Source: Clitoria ternatea
Taxonomy: Eukaryota; Streptophyta; Magnoliopsida; Fabales; Fabaceae
Assembly (NCBI GenBank): GCA_037962975.1
Contig: CM075674.1
Coordinates: 43,600,501 to 43,664,500 of the forward strand
Direction of reading: 5' to 3'
DNA length: 64,000 nt
Shown: positions 1-9,833 of the stretch, piece by piece
How positions within the stretch are numbered: position 1 is the stretch's first letter
Layout of the letters: each line of letters starts with the position of its first letter
Notes under the pieces: model-generated
Database searches by the model: none
Told to the model about the DNA's origin: nothing
What the model saw: the letters and a program-made list of their open reading frames with translations, nothing else
Position numbers and translations under genes: made by a program

Positions 1-281
1 ATGCGCAAATACACTAAATGAATCCATTCATCTTGAAAATGAATCCATTCATTTAGTTCAAATTGGAATTTCAAATTTGAATTTCAAAGCATCAGAATAT
101 GACACAACTTGTAACGAAAATTGGAATCAGAAATCAACCTTGCACAAAACATGGAAGCCAGAAAACAAGGATGCCTGAGAACATGATTTATTGGAAACAT
201 ACAATGCTTAAATTAAGGATCATTGGAAACACAATTGCATGATTTAAGGATCATAATTTGAAATTGCTCCTGAGACATTGC

Positions 282-290
282 CTATAAATA
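282..290 (+). promoter_or_regulatory. TATA-like box of Copia LTR
   Basis: The sequence CTATAAATA lies in the LTR about 1 kb before its end, where U3 should meet R. The 3' LTR copy near 40335 carries CTATAAGTA, a mutated version. Confidence 0.5.
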
Positions 291-918
291 GAGAAGAATT
301 GAAGAAGGAAGACACACCAACAGAGCAAGCAATGAAATCATTCCTTCATCCCTGTTTCTATCTCTTTGCTAATTACTCTCCATTTATAATTACCTTTACT
401 ATTCTCTTTGAGAGTTAGAGAGTGAAAATTATTTTGAGAAGCTTAAATTTTCCTATCCTCTCTGTGAGAGTTATTATTTTGTGAGAGCTTCAAGTTGTAT
501 ATATACTCTATTGAGAGAAAAGTCTTGTAAATCAAACACCAAAATTTTGAGAGTTTTAAGGTTGTGTTTCAACCTTGATTATTGAGAGATTGTGAGATTG
601 GGTAGGGTTACCCTTTGCTTGTGAGAGTTAAATTCTTGAGTGTGGGACACTAAGAAGCTGTAATTGCTCAAAGCTTGTATCTCAAATCTTCAATAGTGGA
701 ATCCTTCAAGTGGGTTGCTTGAAGGCGAGACGTACACCGGGGTGGTGGAACTCGTTATATCGGTTTGCAAATTCTCTCTTCTCTTAAACTCCCTATTATT
801 GAGAATTTAAATTGCATGCTAAAATATTTATATCTAATTGGTTTGTTGAAATTTGCTTAAATTAAATCCTTGAATTAATTGACTTAAATCTTGTTAGATT
901 TAATTATTGCATAAATGA

Positions 919-992
919 GTAAAATATTATTATTAATAACTTGGCAAATTAATTAGTAAAATATTATTATTAATAACTTGGCAAATTAATTA
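919..992 (+). repeat. 37-bp tandem duplication in Copia 5' LTR
   Basis: Two adjacent identical 37-bp units occupy 919-955 and 956-992. The 3' LTR near 40975-41010 has one unit, so the duplication arose in this LTR after insertion, or was lost from the other. Confidence 0.85.
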
Positions 993-1284
993 TGCTTAAT
1001 TAATTTGTTAGAAATTGTTTAAGTTAAATTTGTATTGGAATTAATTATTGCATGCCAAGTATTTCAAGAATTGCCTAAACTAATAACTCCTTGCTTATCA
1101 AAATCAATTCTAGAATATTATGCCTTTAACTTAAAGTATTTTAGTATGATATGTGCTTCATAATTATTATCTCTTTTATATTGCATCATTTGTATATTAC
1201 TAATCATTTTAAAGGGGATTCCGCGCAAAAATTTGAAATACTCAATTCACCCCCCTCTTGAGTATTGAGGCCTTGGCTAACAAG

Positions 1285-1296
1285 TGGTATCAGAGC
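1285..1296 (+). promoter_or_regulatory. Copia primer-binding site (initiator Met tRNA type)
   Basis: TGGTATCAGAGC lies two bases after the LTR end. This is the canonical plant Copia primer-binding site, complementary to the 3' end of initiator methionine tRNA. Confidence 0.9.
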
Positions 1297-1337
1297 TTGA
1301 CTCTTGCCACAAGGCTTAACAGTTGCAGGAGATCAAG

Positions 1338-1575
1338 ATGGCTTCTACCTCTTTTGATGCATTTTCACAAAATGGTACAATAAATAGACCACCAATCCTC
1401 AATGGTAAAGACTATGCTATTTGGAAAGAAAGGATGCAAATCTTTGTCCAATCCTATGACCTCAAGGTATGGAATGCTATTCAATTTGGTCCTTTTATTC
1501 CCAAATACATTGTTAATAATATAGAATGTATGAATCCCATGAACTTATGGACTAAGGAAGAAGAAAGAAAGGTAT
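1338..1575 (+). pseudogene. Copia gag, N-terminal fragment
   Basis: This encodes the start of a plant Copia gag: MASTSFDAF, then an NGKDYAIWKERMQ block typical of the UBN2/DUF4219-type N-terminus. The ATG at 1338 lies about 40 bp after the primer-binding site, as expected. The frame meets a TAA (1574-1576) at the junction with Tat element A. The protein homology resumes at 18166 after that insertion, so the gene is split and also carries a nonsense change. Confidence 0.8.
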
Positions 1576-1580
1576 AATTT

Positions 1581-2314
1581 TGATCTGTCCTGAACCGGGG
1601 TCTAGAGATCCGGTGTCAAGTCAATCATAAATAGTATGAAGATTCTGTGTAGAAGACCGGATGTATGAGTGTCCGGTATAAATATCCGTTGTCCTTATAT
1701 GAGAAGGGCGGATTGGGCATTCTGGAGATCCTTCACACCGACCTAACGCGTTGACGTGGGCGAATGGTGATGTCACCTGCAAAGATTCTCCAACGCTCAA
1801 GTCAGTGATAAAATTCCAAGTGAGGAATGTTTTTTAGAGAGTAATTGTAAAATAGGTTTTTTGTCCAAAAAGATCCCCCTTCCTTCATGAAGGGAGTTCA
1901 TATACCTGATTGGCTCGATTTACGAGGACTCGTTAGTGGGGAACCACTAACCTCCAATAGCATTATTTTATTGCGCACTTACCAGAATGATTGAGTCAAG
2001 TGGCTATTTTATATTGAGCGTAGAGTGTATAGACCAGAATTAGGGGACAAGTGGACCATTCCCGTGAGCAGATTTTGGCTTGTAATGCAGGGAATTATTG
2101 ATCGGTCCCCGTAGCAATGCCCTTTGTCCTTTGTGGGGTGACGTATATAGTATCCGATGTGTGTGGTGTTATCCGAACTAACCGGTATAGGGAGAGCACC
2201 TGATACGGAATTACAGTCCGGATGTATACCGAGAACACCGGTCATACTTTGTTTGACTGTCAAAGATACTGAAATACACCTTGTAGATCGGATACCGGTA
2301 TTGAGACCGGATCA
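1581..2314 (-). repeat. Tat element A 3' LTR (left)
   Basis: 734 bp, downstream LTR with respect to the minus-strand gag-pol. It starts TGATCTG, ends GGATCA and matches 17429-18162. Small ORFs inside it recur in all LTR copies, but nothing supports them as genes. Confidence 0.92.
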
Positions 2315-2840
2315 TATGTCCCCTAGCTTGTGTGAGGAACTATGTAGTTGTTCACATAAGCTACTCATCCTACGAGAGGTCTGGATGCTGGTATACCTAT
2401 GTACAAAATATTTTCTACATGTATGTTGTTCAGCATTAACCGTACTGCGGATGAGAAATCCGTCGTCTTGATATTGCTATAACGGATTCAGACAAAGATC
2501 CCCACCATGGGAATGCCGAAAGTTTTTGGAAATTGAAACCTTTTTGAAATTCGAGTAACGTCTGTAAAGCACAAATTGCGTTGCATGATTAGTCATCAAA
2601 TGTCTTTAATCGTGTATACGAGCAGTTATTGCGCATAAAGCGTAAGTTTTAGAAACCGTCGTTTGGGTTTAATGGGCCTAATTTTTAAGGCCTCTGAGCC
2701 CAACAAGGAGGCCCTTTAGTGAATTAACGTTGTTTTGGCGCCCGTAGATTCGAAACGTCTGTGCTGTTTGTTTTGTAGACCGATGCGTTTAATCTTGAAC
2801 GACACAACCTTAAGAGTTGGTGATCGAAACCTTTCGTTTC
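2315..2840. other. Spacer upstream of antisense gene 1 (element A)
   Basis: Non-coding by inspection. Its start (GCTTGTGTGAGGAACT, then ATAAGCTAC) resembles the sequence at 6553-6590, upstream of the second antisense gene. The two promoter regions also share the block TAATGGGCCT (2671 and 6890). This shows a duplicated promoter-plus-gene unit. Confidence 0.6.
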
Positions 2841-2850
2841 CTATAAAAGG
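2841..2850 (+). promoter_or_regulatory. TATA-like box for antisense gene 1 (element A)
   Basis: CTATAAAAGG lies on the antisense strand about 460 bp before the likely ATG at 3300. The equivalent position before gene 2 has CTTATAAGAG (7050-7059). Confidence 0.45.
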
Positions 2851-3299
2851 AAGACTTAGTGGATTTTGGGAACCGCTTATTTCAGCTACCTCAACAAAAC
2901 TCTGCAGAAATTTCGTAAGGACGCTCGTTGCCTGTTTCGTAAAACTTTTCTTGCCTTCATCCTCCTTATTTTCTGAGGTAACCATTCTCTCCTCCTCTGT
3001 TACTTTATTTGTTTCCTTTTATTCTGTTCTTTGCTCATAATAAATGTATTTTTAAGAGGGGGAGAATAGCTTCCTGCAACCCTAACTATCGTGGGGGGAA
3101 GAATCCATGTGATTCTTCCAGTGACTGAGTCACGTCGCTCAGAAAGGGAATCTTGCTCACAGTGAAGAGTGATTATTCCTTCTTCAGAGTCGTCCTCTGA
3201 TTGTAGTTGCTCTTCAGATAGTGAGGTGAGTAATAATTGTTACCCTTCTGACGGTGTGACTTTTTATCGTAGAGCAAAGATTTTGTTTAGGCGACTCAA

Positions 3300-5666
3300 A
3301 TGGCGACCGGAGAAGGAATTTCTGGAGATCAAGCCGTTTTGCAGACAGTAGAAGGCCTCTACAGCGTTGGTGTCTCTAGGCTGAACTGGGAGGAACTTCA
3401 GGCTAAGTGGCCTTTCTGCTGGGTGGCTGGTGAGTTTAAGAACTTGGCCTCTCGTCATGCAAATGAGGATGGATCTCAAATTCAACCAAGGTTCACACTT
3501 CATGCAGAGGAAGAAATGAAAAAGTGGTTCAGGGTGTTTGTACCTCTTCCTACAAAACGGATATGCCACGCAATGCCAAATGACCGTTCTGTGTACATGC
3601 ATGATTTCGTATTCCACTACCTTGGAGTTCGTTTTCCTCTATCCGAGCTCCAAATGGGTGTGTTGAGGTTTTTAAATTGCGCACCCTCTCAACTTTATCC
3701 CAACGGTTGGGGCCTCATCCGTGCTCTGGAGGTGCTGGGCGATTATTTCAACTTTACGCCTACTGTAGCGATGCTGTTCTACTACACCCAAGTAGTTCGG
3801 AGGGCTAACAAGCAGGGTAGTGTTGGTTTAGTGACACTCTAGACCTTATATTCCTTTGTGAACTTCGAATCCTACACCGATTCGGCTAAGGTTGATGGAA
3901 AATCGTTCAAATCCTACTTTACCCGGATATCTGTTAGGAAGAAGAAACCTGTTTTTTAGAGGGATGAAGAGGGTCTTAATAAATTTCCTCTGAGCTGGAC
4001 TCATAAGTATTTTCTTTTAAACTCCCAAGCATATTATGCTGATCAATCCGAGCTATCCCCTGAATCGTCGAAAGTGTTGTTCGCACTTGAAGCGCACACT
4101 ACACGCTCTAAAGTATTCTCGTGTAGCCGTCTTTTAAGTAGTTCAAGCGGAGTCCGGGACGAATATCTTCGTAATTCTTGTTTTATTTCTCCTTTTCTCC
4201 TTTGTCAAATGTGTAAAATATTTCGTAGTTGCTAATATCTTGTGTTTGTGCATGCAGGTGAAATAGAACAGGAATCTCCGAAGATGAATAAGCTGAAGGG
4301 GTTTAAAGTGGCAGGTAAATCCGTAGCTCGTGAGAATGAAATTCAGGCTAAGACTTCTGTAAAGGATCGTCCTGAATTGATTATTCTGACATCGGATGTG
4401 GAAGGGGAGATTCCGCTGGTCGAGGGCGGCTCGACTGGTGTTGGCGCAACTACTAGTCAGCCCCAAATAACCGAGAGGAGGAGAAAGATCAAGAATGATT
4501 CTTTCGGAGGACCGTTGAAGAAACATAAACCTTTGGGGAGCTCAAAAAGGGGAAGAGTTTCAGAAGGTAAGGCTGTAGAGACCTCGGATGCAGCTGATGT
4601 TTCTTCCGGGCACCATAAGGGGATTCCTGCCGGGGTTTCTGGATCTAGTCCGATCTCCTACCCAACAACTTCGTTCCTTACCCCCTTCCTCTCATATCGG
4701 GGAGCAACTCCAGCGATTCTTCCTCAACCGCTGTATGAACTCCAGCCCACGCTTAAAACTAAAGAGATCAAGGAGGCATGTGAGGCTGGAAAATGGCAGT
4801 TAGCAGAACTGACTGGGATGCTTCATTCATTCAGTTTGTTAGCTGAAGACGTTGACAAGGTTGATGAGCTGAGTGATAAATTAGAACAGCTCAACCTCTC
4901 GACGGAGAAGGATAAAGCTGCCCTAAAATTGGCTGAAGATCGCCTTGCCAAGTCTAAAGAGTTTGCAGATATTATAAACAAAGAAAATCTCAAGCTCAAA
5001 ACTATGCTTAAAGACTTGGAAGGTAAATTGGCAGAGAAGGAGGAGACGCTTAGTAAATCTCAAGAGGAACTCCGTAGCAGTCAAGCTAAACAAGCTGATC
5101 TTGAAGACAAAAACAAAGCTGCTGCGGAGGATTATTTTAAGCAAGCCGAGGAGTGGTCCCAAAAGGATAAGAAGTTCCTCCTTGAGATCGAGGGACTGAA
5201 GACTGGGAGCACGGAATCTGGAGGATCGAGTGGGGAACTATCGAGGTTGCGGGAAGAATTGGTTGTAGCAAAAACTGAGAAGCAGGAAGCTATCGACATA
5301 TGCACTCAGGCGGTTGAAGAATCCTTCGGCCTGGCTATACGCCAAGTTTTCTACCGCAACCCCACTGCGAAACTTAGCCTCTATGGTATGGATCCGTTCT
5401 ACGAATTCCATGGAGGAAGGTTAGTCACAGTGGTTGATGGTCGACATGAAGATCCTCCGAAGTCCTTGTACGGTTTGCCTCCCCTTCCTGAGGGTCAGAG
5501 TATGGGACCTGACTTCGTCTTTCCTACGTCTGAGGTTGCCTCATCTGCAGAAGGTACTGAGGCTTCTGAGGGGAAGACTCCTGAGGAAATCCCGAAGGAA
5601 GGGACACAAAAGCTTGGAGCAGGGGAAGCACAGAAAGAGACTGAAGAGCAAATTCCCCCTCCATAG
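3300..5666 (+). pseudogene. Antisense gene 1 of Tat element A (aORF1, PF04195-like)
   Basis: A spliced gene antisense to gag-pol. Exon 1 is 3300-4170, the GT-AG intron 4171-4257 (87 bp, branch-like CTAAT near 4232), and exon 2 4258-5666. Joining restores the frame across the splice. Exon 1 has the block RFPLSELQMGVLRFL then APSQLYPNGWGLIRALE, like the plant 'putative gypsy-type transposon' family (PF04195). Exon 2 has a basic, Ser/Pro-rich stretch, a long Glu/Lys coiled coil (about 4790-5290) and a conserved end with DPFYEFH and LPEGQSMGP. Function unknown. Stops occur at 3840-3842 and 3957-3959. Homology to gene 2 extends upstream to about 3090, but with a TGA and a 1-bp frameshift shared with element B, so 3300 is the likely start. 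Confidence 0.72.
4171..4257 (+). other. Predicted intron of aORF1 (element A)
   Basis: It has a GTAATT donor and a TGCAG acceptor. Removing it joins EYLR to EIEQES in frame. The paralogue has an intron at the same protein position (8396-8478), and element B has one at 32594-32680. Confidence 0.7.
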
Positions 5667-7049
5667 TCTTGTTTTTGTTTATATGTAAAGTTGTGTACCG
5701 GGATCAACTCCAGTTTTGAACAGTTACATGTAATTTGCTTTTTCTTTTCCTTCTTTATGAATGAATGAAATTCTATTCGGATATTTGTCTTGGATGTATA
5801 TATTGTCTCAGTGCCTGATAGTCCGTTCTGTATGACTAACCGTTGAGGTCGAATCGAAATGATTACCTCAGAAAATTAGGTAATAGAAAGACATATACAT
5901 GAATACTGTCCCCAAGTATAGGCATGTTAAGGAATAGATACCTGTTGTAGGGCGTCATCCTTAGTTCTTTTGGGGAGAAAAGTGGTCAATCTGTTGTTCA
6001 CAGAAGCGGTGTGTCAGGACGGATGACTAGTATTAATTAGTGTTACTCTCACAAGGAGGTTCACATACTCAATCTGTTGTTCAATGTGAGAGTATCGTTC
6101 TGAGATTTGGGAACTGCAAAGATGATGGTTGTGTTTTCCATCGTAGCGATAGTGATGAGAATTTGTTCAGGCCAAGAGTTGATACATAAAATCACAGATT
6201 AAGTGATAGGGAGTATCCATCCTGGAGAAATATCTCTCAATCATAAGAGCACGGATTAAGCCTTCAAGATCACAGGAGTAATATCATTAAATCACAGATT
6301 GGGTGATTGAGATTATCCGTTCTGGGAAGTACACCATGCCAGGAGTTACATCGTCAAGTCACAGATCAGGTGATTGAGATCATCCGTCCTGGAGAAGTAC
6401 ACTGTACCAGGAGTTACATCGTCAAGTCACAGATCAGGTGATTAAGATCATCCGTCCTGGAAAAGTACACTTTGATCTTCAGGGTATGTAATTGAGTTTT
6501 CAATTTCACTATCGAATCCGGTATTCAGGGTCATCACTTTGTTTGTCCCTTGGCTTGTGTGAGGGATTAGTAAAGTGACTCATATAAGCTACATCGTCTG
6601 TAATGATTTTGAATAGCGGATGATATTCGTCGTTTGTAAAAAGTCGTTACATGGTTGCATAAATATCCGTGCTTGGGATGAAGTTCCGTTATCGTAGATC
6701 TTCTTAGGACGGATTCGTACAAAAAGTTCTTTTGTGTGGGAATCCCAGAAGTTATTGAAACTTGCAACCCTTGGTATTCGGGAAACAGTTGCAATATTTC
6801 TCATGATTGGACATTTAATGCCTTAAATCACGTGGGCAAGCCATTATTACTTTAAATGCGCACGTCTTTATAACCGTCACTGAGGGGCTTAATGGGCCTG
6901 AAATTTAAATTTTGAGACCCATTTGAGAGGCCCTTTTGACGAATTGAGGCTGATTTCGTGCCTCAATGTTCGAAACGACAACCTTGTGTCTACGAAAAAG
7001 GTGTCGTTTAAAAGTGTCATTTGGTTATAAACGACATAACCTTCGACTC
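5667..7049. repeat. Inter-gene spacer with 67-68-bp repeats (element A)
   Basis: No coding sequence is seen. Between about 6180 and 6470 a unit of 67-68 bp repeats at least three times (starts near 6274, 6341 and 6409). Its cores are AGGAGTTACATCGTCAAG and GATCATCCGTCCTGG. The rest holds the 3' flank of gene 1 and the promoter region of gene 2 (blocks near 6553 and 6890). Confidence 0.7.
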
Positions 7050-7059
7050 CTTATAAGAG
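7050..7059 (+). promoter_or_regulatory. TATA-like box for antisense gene 2 (element A)
   Basis: CTTATAAGAG lies about 170 bp before the ATG at 7228, in a region homologous to the aORF1 promoter. Confidence 0.4.
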
Positions 7060-7227
7060 TAGAATTTAATAGATTCAGAAGTTACTCAGTGTTTGCTTAC
7101 CTGAAGAAACTCTGTAAAAATTTTGAGAAGAGATTCGTGTTTGCTTGTGCGAGATTTGATTCACCACTTCTCTTCATTCTTAGGTAACCTCTCTTTCGTC
7201 TTCTCGTTTTTCTTCTAGTTTTTCGAA

Positions 7228-9833
7228 ATGTCTAGGAGAGACTTTGCTAGCTCGAGATATGTTGGCCGTAGGGGAAAGAGAGGTAGAGTGTTGTCTCGGA
7301 CCTTCTTTAGTCGTGGTGGAAGGATCCCTGTGATCGTCCACTCGAATCCACTTCATTCAGAGAGGGAGGCGTCACCCTATTCGAGGCGAAGGGTGATAAT
7401 ACCCTCTTCAGAATCCTCTACTAGCGAGAGTGAGGGGAGCACTAATTTGTACCTCTCTGATGATGTTAGCTTTTATCGCAGTGTTAAGGCGTTTAAGTTA
7501 GCCGTAAAGAAGATGTCTGAAGAAGGCACCTCTAGTGGTGGAGCATCTTCTCAAAAATATATCATGAAGACAGCTTCTGGGTTGTGTAATGTAGTTGCAC
7601 ATCGGATTGATTAGGTAAAGTTCCAGCAGAAACACCCATATAGCTGGGTTGCTGACGAATTTTGTGATACGGTGTCCATACATGCTTAGGAGGATGGAGC
7701 AAGGTTGAAGCCTCGCTTCACCGTTTTCAAAAAAGAAAAGTACAAGGAGCGTTTCATGGTGTTGGCTCCCTTGCCATCACAACGGATCTGTCATACACCG
7801 GATGAGAGGTCAATATATATATATATGACTTCTTATTCCTGAACTTAGGTGTACGCTTCCCGCTCAGCAAATTCTAAATGGCTGTTCTGAGGTTCTTAGA
7901 TTGCGCTCCCTCACAGCTTCACCCAAACGGATGGGGTTTGATTCGTTCTCTTGAAGTGCTTGGGGAGCACTTTAATTTTACACCGACGGTGGCCATGCTC
8001 TTTTACTTCACACAGGTGGTCCGTCGTGCTAATAGGGAGAAGGGAGGAGTAAGTCTAATAACCCTCCGGACTCTCTCCAAGATCATCAACTTCGAATCCT
8101 ACACTGACTCTGCCAAAGTTGATGGACGTTCCTTCAAGTCTTATTTTACCAGGATTCGTGTGAAGCCTGATGAACCAATTTTTTGGTTGAATAAAGACGG
8201 GATTGAAGAGTTCCCCGTGTCCTGGACACATGAACATTTCTTGTTGACGTCCCAGGCTTACTATACCGACGAGGACGAGTTAACACCAATATCGGTTTTC
8301 GTTCTTTCTGCTCTTCAATCGTACACCGCCTCGCATAAGTTCTTCTCTTGCAGGCGTTTGCTTGGGTCAAAGACCACCTGCGAGGAATATTTGCGTAATT
8401 TCCTATCATTTTACATGTTCTTCTTTCTTAATAACTCAAAATCTTTTGTTTCTGACGGTTCTTTTTCTGATTATGCAGTTGAAATTGAATCTGATTCGCC
8501 AGAGATAGAGAAGTTGAAAGGCCTCAAGGCTGGAGGGAAATCTGTGGCGGCTGAAAACAACATTCAAGCAAAGCGGAATTCTAAGAAGGCCACTGTTGAG
8601 ACCATCATACTCACCTCGTCTGCTGGTGACGATGTTCCTTTGTTGGAGGGCGGATCTGATATACCGACCTCCAACATTGAGGGAAAAAAGGTTGGTGAGA
8701 AAAGGAAGAAAGCAAAACATGACCCTTCCAAGAAAACTGAATCTCAACCCTCTCCCAAAAAACAAAAGATTTCTGAAGGGGCAGTTGATGCAGAGGTTTC
8801 CAAGGGTAAGGCGGTAGAGAAGGTCACACCGGATGCCCCGAGCAGTGTTCCTACGCCGGTTGCCAAACCAATAACTGCTTACTTTGCGCCTAAGGTTTCC
8901 TGTCCTCCCCCAGGGAATTCCAATCTTGCCCCACACCTAGTGTATGTGGGTCCCGTACCTCAAAGCATCCCTGATTCTCCGTACCAGCTGAAGACTTTAG
9001 AGCCTGATGAAGTAACAAAAGCTTGTGACGTCGGACAGTGGCAGTTAGCAGAACTGTCCGGTCTCCTAAAGTCGGTTCAGAGACTGTCGGAGGACAACGA
9101 ACGGCTCAGTAAATTAGTAGGCAAAGTTAATGACCTTAGCGTTGCTGCAGCTAGGGATAAGGCAAGCATCCTCCGACTGGAGAATAAATTAGAGGCTTCC
9201 AAAGAGGAAGGGTATAAAAAGGATGAGGAGATTGCCAGTCTGAAACATCTTGCTAAGGAGTTGGAGGTCCAGATACTTGATCAGAAGAAAACCAATTCCG
9301 ACCTCCATGCCAGCCTTTGTACAGAGAAAGAACACTCGACCAAATTAGCAAAAGAATTAAAGAAGGCTAAGGTCGTTTACTCTCAAGGAGCAGAAGACTG
9401 GTCGCGTAAGGAAAAGGAGTTGCTTTTAAAGTTGGCGGGTTCGACTGACGAAATCAAAACTTTGAAGGCGGATTTGGATGAGGCTGTAGGTATCTGTGAC
9501 CAAGCAGTTAAGGAATCCTTCGGACTGGCTGTTCGTCAAATTCAATACCGGAATCCTAAAGTGGAACTCAATCTGAACGGTATCGATCCGTTCTATGAGT
9601 TTCACCAAGGAAAACTGGTGGCCATTGTTAATGACCGTCAGGAGGATCCGCCTAACACCCCTTACGAGTTTGCTCCTCTACCTGAAGGTCAGTCAATGGG
9701 ACCTTCTCTCCTGAAGCTTAAAAGCGAAGGAACAAGCTCTGGCGCTAAGGAAAACAAGGCTACTGGTGATGGGGGAAGCAAGGCCAGAGGTAAAGGCAAA
9801 GGAGAGGACGGAGAGACGAGCCAAAAGAAATAA
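7228..9833 (+). pseudogene. Antisense gene 2 of Tat element A (aORF2, PF04195-like)
   Basis: A paralogue of aORF1 with a better preserved N-terminus. Exon 1 is 7228-8395, the intron 8396-8478 (83 bp, GTAATT to TGCAG) and exon 2 8479-9833. The N-terminus is Arg/Ser-rich (RRGKRGRVLSRTFF) with an acidic Ser patch. The PF04195-like core carries APSQLHPNGWGLIRSLE (7903 onward). A Lys-rich segment precedes a coiled coil (about 8990-9480) and the shared C-terminal blocks DPFYEFH and LPEGQSMGP. The ATG at 7228 is supported by the intact copy in element B. Damage: W-to-TAG at 7612, R-to-TAG at 7687, a 2-bp (TA)n expansion near 7811-7826 that shifts the frame, and Q-to-TAA at 7875. It is not gag, pol or a known enzyme; a DNA- or protein-binding structural role is only a guess. 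Confidence 0.78.
8396..8478 (+). other. Predicted intron of aORF2 (element A)
   Basis: The GTAATT donor follows EEYLR-type codons and the ATGCAG acceptor precedes EIESDS-type codons. It is at the same protein position as the aORF1 intron and is kept in element B (28374-28458). Confidence 0.7.

Larger units (their letters stand above)
1..1282 (+). repeat. Copia 5' LTR (3' portion)
   Basis: This stretch matches 40059-41118 joined to 50600-50784 with scattered substitutions and small indels, roughly 5% over the first 400 bp by eye. It ends in TAACA just before the primer-binding site. A TATA-like box is at 282-290. U5 is AT-rich. Confidence 0.85.

Noticed and set aside
2009..2471. Open frames inside the Tat LTRs on both strands (repeated at 17857, 18736 and 34588)
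   Set aside because: They recur only because the LTR recurs, code for no recognisable protein, and conflict with LTR function.
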